Shown: positions 43,565 to 51,113 of the stretch, piece by piece | Numbering within the stretch: the stretch's first letter is position 1 | How the letters are laid out: the number at the start of each line of letters is the position of its first letter | Source of the DNA: an uncultured Phycisphaerales bacterium | Lineage (GTDB): Bacteria > Planctomycetota > Phycisphaerae > Sedimentisphaerales > Anaerobacaceae | Length of the DNA: 51,113 nucleotides | Assembly: GCA_937927975.1 (NCBI GenBank) | Contig: CALEZT010000201.1 | Span: forward strand, 1 to 51,113 | Reading direction: 5' to 3' | Made by a program: the position numbers and the translations under genes | The notes under the pieces: model-generated | The model's input: the letters and a program-made list of their open reading frames with translations, nothing else | Database searches by the model: none | Told to the model about the DNA's origin: nothing

Positions 43565-43617
43565 AGTATCGGATGCGGACGTTAGCCCTACATGTGGAGG
43601 GTATTAGTTTTGGATAA
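43565..43617 (-). promoter_or_regulatory. Pho-box promoter J (phosphoesterase-glycosyltransferase operon)
   Basis: Minus-strand cores TTAT (43617), TAAT (43606), ACAT (43595) and TAAC (43584) are 11 bp apart. GATACT (43570-43565) follows after 10 bp. The predicted transcription start near 43558 gives a leader of about 56 nt to the ATC at 43502. Confidence 0.75.
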
Positions 43618-43667
43618 ATCGCGCGACAATTCGTATCTGTCCGATCCGGCGCAATAATTCTCGGTCC

Positions 43668-43720
43668 TAACCGATTTCCAGTCTGGCTTTAATCCTGTGC
43701 TAACGTGGCCGTGCAACAAT
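43668..43720 (+). promoter_or_regulatory. Pho-box promoter K (beta-helix-like secreted protein)
   Basis: Cores TAAC (43668), CAGT (43679), TAAT (43690) and TAAC (43701) are 11 bp apart. AACAAT (43715-43720) follows after 10 bp. The leader to the ATG at 43864 is about 137 nt. Confidence 0.72.
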
Positions 43721-43863
43721 GCGACCGCAGGTATTGGGAATTCCTTGAGGCCGGCAAGTCAAAGAACGGTCAAGAGATGATCCCAGATTGGCTTGTACAC
43801 ATTGTGTGTCGGCAGTGTCGCCGCCACAGTCGATCCTTGACCGAATTCTGGAGGAATGGAACC

Positions 43864-45327
43864 ATGAGAAAGATCGCAGTGGTTGCCCTGATGGGCATGG
43901 TTGCGGCCGGGGTGGCCGGCGCAGCCGACGTCAACGTGACGGAGAACATCGTCAAATCGGGGACCTGGACCGCGGACAACGTCTATCACCTCAAGGCCGT
44001 GGTCTACATCGAGCCCGGCGCGAGCCTGACCATCGAGCCCGGCACGATCATCCGCGGCACGCCGGAAAGCGCCCTGGTCGTCGCAAAGGGCGCCAAGATT
44101 TTCGCCAACGGCCGCAAGAACGCCCCCATCATCATGACCTCCGAGCAGGACGACCTGAAGACCTATCGCACGGTCTGCGAGGAGTGGGGCAACCTGACGA
44201 TTCTCGGCAACGCCCTGATCTCCGCGACGCTCGACAAACAGGGCACCGGTCAGCCGGACGGCACGGACACCGCTCAGATGGAGGGCCTCGCCGCTCGATT
44301 CGCCGGCGACACGCTTCCCCTCTACGGCGGCAACGACGACGATGACGACAGCGGCGTCATCCGCTACGTGTCGCTGCGTTACGGCGGCAAGGTGCTCAGC
44401 ATGGCCAACGAGCTGAATGGCCTGTCGATCGGCGGCGTCGGTCGTGCGACGGAGATCGAGTACCTCGAGATCATGAACAACGTCGATGACGGCATCGAGA
44501 TCTGGGGCGGCACGGTCAACCTGAAGTATGTCAACATCTGGAACATCGGCGACGACAGCTTCGACGTCGACCAGGGCTGGCGCGGCAAGGCCCAGTTCGG
44601 CCTGATCGTGCAGGGCTACTGCGGCACCAAGAGCCAGGGCTCCGGCATCGGCGACAACTGCCTTGAAATGGACGGCGCCGAGTCGGCGGCCGCTCAGCCT
44701 TTTGGGGCAGCCAGCTTCTACAACTTCACCGTGATCGGCCAGCCTTATGACGGCGACGTCGGCACGGAATGGCGCGACAACATGCGGGCCCAGTTCGGCA
44801 ACTGCATCTTTATGGACCTCGGCGATGCGATCATCAAGGACGGCGGCACCGGCGGCGACGGCGGCGGCTACGGCTCGGCGGGCGTTCCGACCCTGCTGTC
44901 GCTGTTCAGCACCCCGTACGACAGCTACCCGACCAACACGGTTGGCGTGGATCCCAAGGTCCTGTATCCGAACTTCACGTCGGGCAACTGGTGCCAGTTC
45001 ACGGATTGCGTGTTCTTCCGGAACTTCGAGACCGCCACGCTGAACACCTTCGGCGTCATGGCGCCGGCCTACCGCAATAAGATCGAAGACAACATCGCCA
45101 GGATGCCCATTCAGAACCTTGTCCGCAGCGCGCCCGCGCAGGTGGGCGGCAAGGTCATGGCGCAGGTGACGAAGCTCAATCCGCTGCCCGCGTTCGAGGC
45201 CTTGACGGCCGGCGGCACCGCTCCGGACGATGGGTTCTTCAGCCCGGTTGCGTATAAGGGCGCGTTCGGAGGTTATAACTGGCTGAAAGGCTGGAGCGCG
45301 GCCGACGCCTATGGCCTGCTGGACTGA
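43864..45327 (+). CDS. Secreted beta-helix-like protein
   Basis: 487 aa from the ATG at 43864 (GGAGG 9 nt upstream, signal peptide MRKIAVVALMGMVAAGVAGAA); the open frame upstream runs into the promoter. The mature part starts with NIVKSGTWTADNVYHLKAVVYIEPGASLTIEPGTIIRG-type repeats (residues about 28-65) typical of a right-handed beta-helix. It continues with GVIRYVSLRYGG, GLSIGGVGRATEIEYLEIMNNVDDGIEIWGGTVNLKYVNI and GDDSFDVDQGWRGKAQFGL. I recall related proteins in Bacteroidetes and Proteobacteria near TonB-dependent receptors, but no function is settled. An acidic GGNDDDDDSG stretch could bind cations. A strong terminator follows, so it is transcribed separately from the receptor operon. 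Confidence 0.82.
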   Translation: MRKIAVVALMGMVAAGVAGAADVNVTENIVKSGTWTADNVYHLKAVVYIEPGASLTIEPGTIIRGTPESALVVAKGAKIFANGRKNAPIIMTSEQDDLKTYRTVCEEWGNLTILGNALISATLDKQGTGQPDGTDTAQMEGLAARFAGDTLPLYGGNDDDDDSGVIRYVSLRYGGKVLSMANELNGLSIGGVGRATEIEYLEIMNNVDDGIEIWGGTVNLKYVNIWNIGDDSFDVDQGWRGKAQFGLIVQGYCGTKSQGSGIGDNCLEMDGAESAAAQPFGAASFYNFTVIGQPYDGDVGTEWRDNMRAQFGNCIFMDLGDAIIKDGGTGGDGGGYGSAGVPTLLSLFSTPYDSYPTNTVGVDPKVLYPNFTSGNWCQFTDCVFFRNFETATLNTFGVMAPAYRNKIEDNIARMPIQNLVRSAPAQVGGKVMAQVTKLNPLPAFEALTAGGTAPDDGFFSPVAYKGAFGGYNWLKGWSAADAYGLLD

Positions 45328-45400
45328 GGATGATGTGGCCACCGGAAGCCCAGCGCGCGATTAGCCTCTAATCCGGGTGGAAGTGTGGCATGCAACAACG

Positions 45401-45447
45401 AGCCGATGGCGGCCAGACGTATCCGCTGCCATCGGCTTTGTTTTTGG
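45401..45447 (+). terminator. Rho-independent terminator after the beta-helix-like gene
   Basis: AGCCGATGGC (45401-45410) and GCCATCGGCT (45428-45437) form a perfect 10-bp stem with a 17-nt loop, followed directly by TTGTTTTTG. This is the clearest intrinsic terminator in the window. Confidence 0.85.
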
Positions 45448-45479
45448 GGCAACGAAAAAGAAGTGTAACCACGTCAAAT

Positions 45480-45521
45480 TAACCGGATTCTAACACAATA
45501 CTAACGCTTTGCGACTATAAT
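45480..45521 (+). promoter_or_regulatory. Pho-box promoter L (lipoprotein-TonB receptor operon)
   Basis: Three cores TAAC (45480, 45491, 45502) are exactly 11 bp apart. A 10-bp gap leads to a perfect TATAAT (45516-45521). It is the best match in the window and shows that an upstream ATG at 45520 cannot be the gene start. Confidence 0.85.
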
Positions 45522-45582
45522 GGCGAAACGTCTGTTCCTGTTTCGCAGGTGGTTGGGCTTGCAGATTGGCAGTGAGGGTAGT

Positions 45583-46713
45583 GTGACGATTCGATGGCAT
45601 TTCTCATGCGTATTCGTGGGCCTGACGCTGGGTGTCGTGCTTGCCGGTTGCGGCCGACGGGACAGCCAGGCGGTTTCCCTGGCTGATGCTCCTTTGGAGG
45701 CCTACCAACGTGAGTTGCTGGAGATCGCCTTCCGCGCGGCCTCCGCGATTCCGAGCGATCCCCATATCAAGAGCCGATCCCAGGCGCAGGCGGGGGTCGT
45801 GACTGCTTGCCTCGCATTGAATCAGCCGCAGCGGGCGCTGGGCTACATCGAACGAATCGACGACTGGCGACGAGGCACGGCCTACGCGGATCTGGCCATG
45901 CATTGCCTGCAACGTGGGTACAAGACCAATGTCGAGGCCTATCTGGGTACCGCACTGAAGATTGCTGAAGGCGCCGAGGACTGGCGGAAGGACCGGATCG
46001 TTGACCAGGTGGCCGTCGTGCGGGCGATGAGCCGCCCGGCGGCTGACTTCGATGCGGAGACGGCAGCCCTGGCGAAGATGGTCTCCAGCCAGCAGTTTGA
46101 TGTCTTGAAAGAGGCATTGGCGACCTATGTTCGTCTGTTCGATCGGGTCTATTCCGATGTCGAGCGGCGCACAACGGTCGAGGCGAGCATCCGTGCCTCG
46201 TGGGACAAGATACCGGGGTTCGTGCGACTCGACCTGCTAATGGACATGATCGAGCACTGCCTGGCTCATTCCGATCGGACGAAGGCTTTGGACTTGGTCA
46301 AGGAGGCCCGCGAGATCGCCGATTCCACAAGTTGGCAGCCCACGATTGAGATTCCCGTCAAGGCCAAACTGGCTCGGTTGCGGTTCCTCGCGGGCGATCC
46401 GGAACGGGCAAGCGAGGAGGCGAAGGACGCCCTGGAGCTGTTCGATGCCAAGCGGGATCAGATCGCAAACATCTATCGGGCTCAGACGCTTCGTCCGATT
46501 GCCGAAGCGCATCGGGCCATGGGCAAGGCGGACATCGCCATGGATCTGTACGCGAGGGCGGTCGAAGCGGGGGTGGAGAACCCGAATTCCAGACCGAGAG
46601 CCGAAGACCTCGCTGCGACGTGCTGTTCAATGGCTACGCAGGGGGCAGAGCCGAGCCTGGAGCTGCTGAGCCGGATACGTGAGATTCAAGAGGGTTTGGG
46701 TGATCCGTGGTGA
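45583..46713 (+). CDS. Lipoprotein with helical (TPR-like) repeats
   Basis: 376 aa from GTG 45583. The frame is open from ATG 45520, but that codon lies inside the -10 box of promoter L, so the later GTG with GAGGG just upstream is chosen. The signal (FVGLTLGVVLAGC) gives a lipid-anchored protein. The rest is an array of paired helices with TPR character (ALGYIERIDDWRRGTAYADLAMHCLQRGY, AKLARLRFLAGDPERASEEAKDALELFDAKRDQIAN, AHRAMGKADIAMDLYARAVEAG). It probably provides a scaffold for a periplasmic or outer-membrane complex. Its stop overlaps the start of the TonB-dependent receptor, so the two are co-translated. Confidence 0.8.
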   Translation: MTIRWHFSCVFVGLTLGVVLAGCGRRDSQAVSLADAPLEAYQRELLEIAFRAASAIPSDPHIKSRSQAQAGVVTACLALNQPQRALGYIERIDDWRRGTAYADLAMHCLQRGYKTNVEAYLGTALKIAEGAEDWRKDRIVDQVAVVRAMSRPAADFDAETAALAKMVSSQQFDVLKEALATYVRLFDRVYSDVERRTTVEASIRASWDKIPGFVRLDLLMDMIEHCLAHSDRTKALDLVKEAREIADSTSWQPTIEIPVKAKLARLRFLAGDPERASEEAKDALELFDAKRDQIANIYRAQTLRPIAEAHRAMGKADIAMDLYARAVEAGVENPNSRPRAEDLAATCCSMATQGAEPSLELLSRIREIQEGLGDPW

Positions 46714-49607
46714 CGAGTCGATTACGCACAGCCATCGTGTTGAGCATGACGCTGCTGTTCTGTCTTCCGCCTGTTGTATCGGCTCAGGAGGTTGGCGGGA
46801 TTCGCGGCGTCGTGTACGACAAAGACTTTGGCGTGCCGCTGGCTGCGGCGCAGGTGCAGATCGTCGAGACAGGCGACAAGAGAACGACCGACAGCGAAGG
46901 GCATTACGTCTTCGAGAAGGTGGTTCCTGGGACCTACACCCTGATCGTATCGAAGGAGGGATATGCCCGACAGGTTGTGGCCAACAGCGTGGTCGCTGCG
47001 GGACGGATGACCGATGTGGAGGCGTCGCTGGCCGGTGAGTTTCTCGAAATGGAGGAATTTGTCGCGGAGAACCAGGAACTGGGCGGCGGGACGGAGATTG
47101 GACTGCTGAACCTGCGACTGGAGAGTCCGTCACTGATGGACTCGATCAGCTCGGACATGATGAGCCAGGCGGGCGCCAGCGACGCAGGCGCAGCGTTGAG
47201 ATTGGTCTCCGGAGCCACGGTCGAAGACGGCAAGTACGCGGTGGTTCGCGGTTTGCCCGACCGGTACGTCAATTCCCAGTTGAATGGAGTGCGTCTGCCC
47301 ACCGCCGATGAGGACAAGCGCGCCGTGCAACTCGACCAGTTCCCGGCAGCCCTGATCGAGAGCATTCAAGTGAGTAAGACGTTTACGCCGGACCAACAGG
47401 GCGATGCCTCCGGCGGAGCGGTGAACCTCGTCCTCAAGGGGATTCCGGACGAGCGAATTCTCAAGGTCAAGGTGGGCACGGAATACAACACGCAGGCGCC
47501 GTGGGGCGGCGACTTCCTCAGCTATGGCGGAGGCGGCGTGAACTTTCTGGGCCGGGATGACCGGGATATTCCCGACAACGGGCTGTTCGGAGGTACGATG
47601 GGGGTCGCCGAGGACGACGCTCCCATCAACTACAATTGGTCCCTGACCGCCGGCGGCAAACGCGACCTCGACAACGGAGTGCGGATCGGCGCGTTCACAA
47701 GCATGTACTACAAGCGGGACAGTTCCTATTACGACGATGGGGTCCACGACATCTACGAAGCGCGACTGGCCGGCAGTTCCTACCGGATGCAGCCCTTCGA
47801 ACAATATGGATATACGAGCCTGTATGACGTGACCGCAGGAGTGGATTCCGTGCAATGGGGCGCCATGGGGGTCATCGGCGCGGAGGTCGAGAATCACGCA
47901 TTGTCCCTGCTCTACATGCAGACGCAAGTCACGGAAGACAAAGCCACTCTCATGGAGGACACTCGGGGCAGTCGGTACAGAGACACGTTGGACATCAGCG
48001 CTCCCTATCACCGCAACGAAACGCTGGAATATACGGAGCGTTCGCAATCGACGGTGCAATTGAAGGGCCGGCACACCCTCGAAGTTCCCGAATACCCGCT
48101 CTGGCGATTGGCACGAACCCTCAATCCGGGGATTGACTGGACCCTGTCGCACAGCGAGGCCCAAATGGATCAACCCGACAAACGGGCCTTCCGCACCTGG
48201 TGGCAACCGGGTCGGGAAGTTGCGGGTCTGGTGTTTCCTGCGGTGCACTTCGGCTATGATCCCAGCGGCAGCGGCAACGAGTTTGCCCAGCGCATCTGGA
48301 AGGAAATCACCGAAGAAAGCGATCATGCGTCTGTGAACCTAAAGCCGCCGTTCCAGCAGTGGGCCGAGCTGGAGGGCTACCTCAAGTTGGGTCTGTTCTA
48401 CGACCAGGTGGACCGCAAGTACAAGCAGGACGGTTTCTACTACGAATTCGACGACACATCGTTTGCGGCGCCCTGGGAGAGACGCTGGAGCCAGGTCTAC
48501 GTCGGCGATGGGCATACGATCACCGCGTTCAACGACGACGTGGACTACACAGGCGACCAGAAGATCCTCGCCTGGTATCAGATGCTCGATCTGCCGCTGA
48601 CCTCCTATCTGAAAGTCATCGGCGGTGCTCGCTTCGAGTCGACGGATCTGAGCATCACCAATCTTCCCGAGAGCGACAACGCACGATATCTTCCTCCCGG
48701 CGGCACAGGCTGGACGCAGTTCGGTCCCGAGGCGGACGTTTCGTTTTCGCAGGACGACGTTCTGCCGTCCTTGGCCTTCGAGGTGACGCCGATCCCGCCG
48801 GTCAAGATCCGCGCTTCCTACAGCGAGACGGTGGCGCGACAGACGTTCAAGGAGTTGTCGCCGGTCATGCAGATGGAATATCTCGGCGCGGACATTTTTG
48901 TAGGCAATCCCGATCTGGGAATGAGCGCGCTGGACAACTACGATCTCCGACTCGATTACGAGCCCTACGAGGGGGGCCTGGTCTCCGTGTCGTGGTTCCA
49001 TAAGGATGTCAAGGATCCCATCGAATACGTCCAGCGTTTCCAGGCGTCCTTGTTCTACACGACCGCGGTCAACTACCCCGAAGGCTGGCTCGAGGGCTGG
49101 GAACTGGAGGTGCGGCAGGACCTGGGCAGGCTCTGGGCCCCCCTGGAGGGGTTCACCGCAGGAGCCAACGCCACGTTCATCAAGTCCGAGGTGACGTTGC
49201 CCGACGATGAACGGGATGCCTTCGCAGCCGTGGGAGCGCCGACCCCGACCCGCGAAATGATGGGAGCGCCCGAGCACCTTTACAACCTGAACCTGACCTA
49301 CGAGCACGCGAAATACCGCACGCAGATCGGCCTGTTCTACACGGTCCGCGGCGACACGCTGACCGAAGGCGGTGTGGCTCTGGGCAATGGCTACGTCCCC
49401 GACGTCTACTCGCAGCAGTTCGGCACGCTCAACCTGAGCGTCATGCAGCCGATCCGGGATCACATGAAGATCATGTTCCAGGCCAAGAACCTGACCGATC
49501 CCGAGATCAAAGAGGTCTATCGATCGAGTTACGTCAGCGGGGAGGCCACGAAGTCCTCCTATCGACGCGGCATCGATCTGGCCCTGGGTCTCGAATACGA
49601 GTTCTGA
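46707..49607 (+). CDS. TonB-dependent outer-membrane receptor with N-terminal carboxypeptidase-like domain
   Basis: 966 aa, GTG start at 46707 (or GTG 46710) overlapping the lipoprotein stop. A signal peptide ends near VVSAQE. A CarboxypepD_reg-like beta domain follows (GIRGVVYDKDFGVPLAAAQVQIVETGDKRTTDSEGHYVFEKVVPGTYTLIV, residues about 30-85). A TonB-box-like MEEFVAENQ then precedes the plug (SLMDSISSDMMSQAGASDAGAALRLVSGATVEDGKYAVVRGLPDRYVNSQLNGVRLP). The remaining 700 residues are beta-strand-rich barrel and end in the outer-membrane signature EYEF. It imports a ligand too large or scarce for porins. Pho-box control suggests a phosphorus compound, but the ligand is not known. Confidence 0.92.
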   Translation: MVTSRLRTAIVLSMTLLFCLPPVVSAQEVGGIRGVVYDKDFGVPLAAAQVQIVETGDKRTTDSEGHYVFEKVVPGTYTLIVSKEGYARQVVANSVVAAGRMTDVEASLAGEFLEMEEFVAENQELGGGTEIGLLNLRLESPSLMDSISSDMMSQAGASDAGAALRLVSGATVEDGKYAVVRGLPDRYVNSQLNGVRLPTADEDKRAVQLDQFPAALIESIQVSKTFTPDQQGDASGGAVNLVLKGIPDERILKVKVGTEYNTQAPWGGDFLSYGGGGVNFLGRDDRDIPDNGLFGGTMGVAEDDAPINYNWSLTAGGKRDLDNGVRIGAFTSMYYKRDSSYYDDGVHDIYEARLAGSSYRMQPFEQYGYTSLYDVTAGVDSVQWGAMGVIGAEVENHALSLLYMQTQVTEDKATLMEDTRGSRYRDTLDISAPYHRNETLEYTERSQSTVQLKGRHTLEVPEYPLWRLARTLNPGIDWTLSHSEAQMDQPDKRAFRTWWQPGREVAGLVFPAVHFGYDPSGSGNEFAQRIWKEITEESDHASVNLKPPFQQWAELEGYLKLGLFYDQVDRKYKQDGFYYEFDDTSFAAPWERRWSQVYVGDGHTITAFNDDVDYTGDQKILAWYQMLDLPLTSYLKVIGGARFESTDLSITNLPESDNARYLPPGGTGWTQFGPEADVSFSQDDVLPSLAFEVTPIPPVKIRASYSETVARQTFKELSPVMQMEYLGADIFVGNPDLGMSALDNYDLRLDYEPYEGGLVSVSWFHKDVKDPIEYVQRFQASLFYTTAVNYPEGWLEGWELEVRQDLGRLWAPLEGFTAGANATFIKSEVTLPDDERDAFAAVGAPTPTREMMGAPEHLYNLNLTYEHAKYRTQIGLFYTVRGDTLTEGGVALGNGYVPDVYSQQFGTLNLSVMQPIRDHMKIMFQAKNLTDPEIKEVYRSSYVSGEATKSSYRRGIDLALGLEYEF

Positions 49608-49629
49608 GAGAACGAGCGGGTCCCTCTTT

Positions 49630-49682
49630 TAATCCAAATCTAATGGAGGATTCATCCGGTATTAACACGCCCCGGATACAGT
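49630..49682 (+). promoter_or_regulatory. Pho-box promoter M (DUF3450-ExbB operon)
   Basis: Cores TAAT (49630), TAAT (49641), TCAT (49652) and TAAC (49663) are 11 bp apart. TACAGT (49677-49682) follows after 10 bp. The leader to the ATG at 49714 is about 25 nt. Confidence 0.78.
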
Positions 49683-49713
49683 CTGTGCGGATGATTCAAC
49701 GAGGTTCATCGTG

Positions 49714-50490
49714 ATGCAGACAAGACAAAGACAAGCGGTGATTGTCGTGCTGGCCGCTGCGGCTCTGGGTTGGGCCGCAGAGACCGGGACCCGCGAACGC
49801 ATCGACAACGCGCGGGCTGCGATGGAGAAATGGGTCGAGACCCAGCGGGTGATCTCCAAAGAGAAGCAGGACTGGGTGCTCGGCCGCGAGATGCTCAACG
49901 AACGAATCGCACTGGTGGAAAGGGAGATCGCATCGCTGCGGGAGAAGATCGATCAAGCCCAGGAAAGCATCAGCGATGCTGACAAGAAGCGGGTCGAGCT
50001 GGTGAATGAGAACGACAAGCTCAAGAACGCCGCCGGCATGTTGGCCGGGGTCGTGGCCACACTCGAAACCCGAACGACGAATCTGATCGCGCGGCTGCCC
50101 GATCCGATCCGCGATCGCATCAAGCCGCTCAGCCAGAGCCTGCCCCAGGACCCGAGTGCGACGAAGCTGTCCCTCGCCCAACGGTTCCAGAACGTGGTGG
50201 GCATCCTCAACGAAGTGAACAAGTTCCAACGCGAGATCACGGTGACCAGCGAGGTCCGCACCTTGGCCGACGGCACCGCAGCGGAGGTTGTCGCGGTCTA
50301 TGTGGGCCTGGGCCAGGCGTACTACAGCGGCGCCAACGGTGCCGTGGCGGGAGTGGGTCGCCCCTCCGAGGCGGGGTGGACGTGGGAGTCTGCGAACGAC
50401 GCGGCCGGCCGGGTGGCGGACGCCATCGCCATCCTCAAAAACGAGAAGGTGGCCAGCTTTGTCCTTCTGCCGCTGAAGGTCCAGCCATGA
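49714..50490 (+). CDS. DUF3450 periplasmic coiled-coil protein of a TonB system
   Basis: 258 aa from the ATG at 49714 (GAGG 9 nt upstream; a GTG at 49711 is one codon earlier). After a signal peptide (QAVIVVLAAAALGWAA) there is a long coiled coil (ARAAMEKWVETQRVISKEKQDW, MLNERIALVEREIASLREKIDQAQ, residues about 30-115). A globular DUF3450 C-terminus follows (LPDPIRDRIKPLSQSLP, LAQRFQNVVGILNEVNKFQREI, VYVGLGQAYYSGANGAVAGVG, WTWES). This family (PF11932) is regularly encoded before ExbB/TolQ-type proteins in TonB gene sets. Its stop shares ATGA with the next gene. It probably bridges the proton channel and TonB for the receptor encoded upstream. Confidence 0.88.
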   Translation: MQTRQRQAVIVVLAAAALGWAAETGTRERIDNARAAMEKWVETQRVISKEKQDWVLGREMLNERIALVEREIASLREKIDQAQESISDADKKRVELVNENDKLKNAAGMLAGVVATLETRTTNLIARLPDPIRDRIKPLSQSLPQDPSATKLSLAQRFQNVVGILNEVNKFQREITVTSEVRTLADGTAAEVVAVYVGLGQAYYSGANGAVAGVGRPSEAGWTWESANDAAGRVADAIAILKNEKVASFVLLPLKVQP

Positions 50491-51068
50491 GCAAAAACCA
50501 ATCCTCTCCGCTGTGCAGCAACAGAGTCCCGTGTCGGATCTCGCTTCTGTGGGTTGTTTGTCTCCTCGCATCGCCTGCCCTCTCACAGGTTCAGGACAAG
50601 GCCGACGGCGCCGCGTTCAGCCAGGCAGGGGCTTCCATCCAGCAGCAACTTGAGGCCAGTCTCACGGAACTGGCCCGACTTCGCGAGGACATCGCCAAGG
50701 AGAAGATTCCGCTCGGTCAGAAGTTGACGGACCTGGAGAACCAACTGGCTGAGGTCCGGCGCGAGTATCAGCAGGTGAGTCGGTTGCTCGACAGTCGCAC
50801 GCTCGATCTGAGCAACCTGCGTTCGGAAATCCAGTCCCGCCAGGAGGAGAAGACCTATCTCTCCAACCTGCTCGGCGAGTACGTCCGCAACTTCGAGACA
50901 CGTCTGCACATCGCGGAACTCCAGCGATATCGCCAGCCCCTGGAGGCGGCCAGATTGGCGTTGGAGAACAGCGCGCTGAGCGAGGCCGAGGTCTACCAGG
51001 CGCAGACGGCGCTGGTGACGGCCTCGCTGGAGCGCCTTCACGACGCTCTGGGCGGCTCGCGTTTCGAG
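50487..51068 (+). CDS. N-terminal part of an ExbB/TolQ/MotA-type protein (truncated by contig end)
   Basis: 194 codons from the ATG at 50487, overlapping the DUF3450 stop by 4 bp; the 3' part is missing. A signal peptide (ISLLWVVCLLASPALS) precedes a coiled-coil periplasmic region (SIQQQLEASLTELARLREDIAKEK, KLTDLENQLAEVRREYQQVSRLLDSRTLDLSNLRSEIQS). The channel domain itself has not been reached, so the identity rests on gene order and on the known layout of long ExbB-like proteins with N-terminal coiled coils. The frame stays open through the adapter bases after 51068; the last 15 translated residues (RSEERRVGKECRSRW) are artefact. Confidence 0.75.
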
Positions 51069-51113
51069 AGATCGGAAGAGCGTCGTGTAGGGAAAGAGTG
51101 TAGATCTCGGTGG
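51069..51113. other. Illumina TruSeq adapter sequence at contig end
   Basis: The last 45 bases begin AGATCGGAAGAGCGTCGTGT and continue as the reverse complement of the TruSeq universal adapter without a visible mismatch. They are not genomic and should be trimmed. Confidence 0.97.

Larger units (their letters stand above)
43503..43863. other. Divergent regulatory region with two Pho boxes
   Basis: This 361-bp gap holds promoter J on the minus strand and promoter K on the plus strand, their boxes only 50 bp apart. The rest, 43721-43863, is the leader of the beta-helix-like gene and shows no other recognised element. Confidence 0.6.

Overview
The window looks like a planctomycete chromosome fragment, probably Phycisphaerae-like. 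The evidence is high GC, secreted proteins built from LamG, discoidin-like and Ig-like modules, type II pseudopilins with a C-terminal WLDGH motif, and a DUF3450/ExbB/TonB-receptor set. This placement comes from gene content, not a marker gene. No tRNA, rRNA, CRISPR array or insertion sequence was seen. The contig ends in Illumina adapter sequence (51069-51113), so the last gene is cut off artificially.

The strongest signal is regulatory. Thirteen promoter regions share one architecture: three or four copies of an 11-bp unit ending in TAAC/TAAT (or a near variant), then a 9-11 bp gap, then a -10-like hexamer. No -35 box is needed. Each such box faces a gene set expected under phosphate starvation or of unknown function. 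The layout resembles PhoB-type Pho boxes, and the TTAAC-like core resembles the cyanobacterial form. I read the window as a Pho-regulon island of about 50 kb. The regulator itself (phoB/phoR, pst) is not in the window.

Layout. 315-5548 (-): alkaline phosphatase, YibE/F permease, PHP-domain protein and a lipoprotein, with a Pho box about 680 bp upstream of the phosphatase. 6278-6907 (-): a ferritin-like protein with its own box. 7076-14190 (-): a polyphosphate operon (HD protein, CHAD protein, phosphoesterase-HD fusion, Ppx, Ppk1), opposite ppk2 (14548-15357, +). 15399-23945 (-): three-LamG protein, pseudopilin, LamG/discoidin protein and a Tat-exported PHP protein with an inserted LamG domain. 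24208-25077 (+): RpiR-type regulator. 25245-29735 (+): phosphonate ABC transporter phnDCEE and a zinc alcohol dehydrogenase. 29754-34618 (-): OPA-type transporter, phnW, phnX and a PbfA-like lyase. 34848-40842 (+): a 1,511-aa secreted protein with five tandem modules, a second pseudopilin and a lipoprotein. 40890-43502 (-): a small zinc-finger-like protein, a glycosyltransferase and a PlcP/LpxH-like phosphoesterase. 43864-51068 (+): a beta-helix-like secreted protein, a helical-repeat lipoprotein, a TonB-dependent receptor, a DUF3450 protein and a truncated ExbB/TolQ-type protein.

Together the genes suggest a full phosphate-scarcity programme: hydrolysis of phosphoesters outside the cytoplasm, uptake and breakdown of aminoethylphosphonates, polyphosphate turnover, possible replacement of phospholipid by glycolipid, and an apparently undescribed export and surface module (pseudopilins, LamG proteins, five-repeat protein, TonB complex) under the same promoter type.
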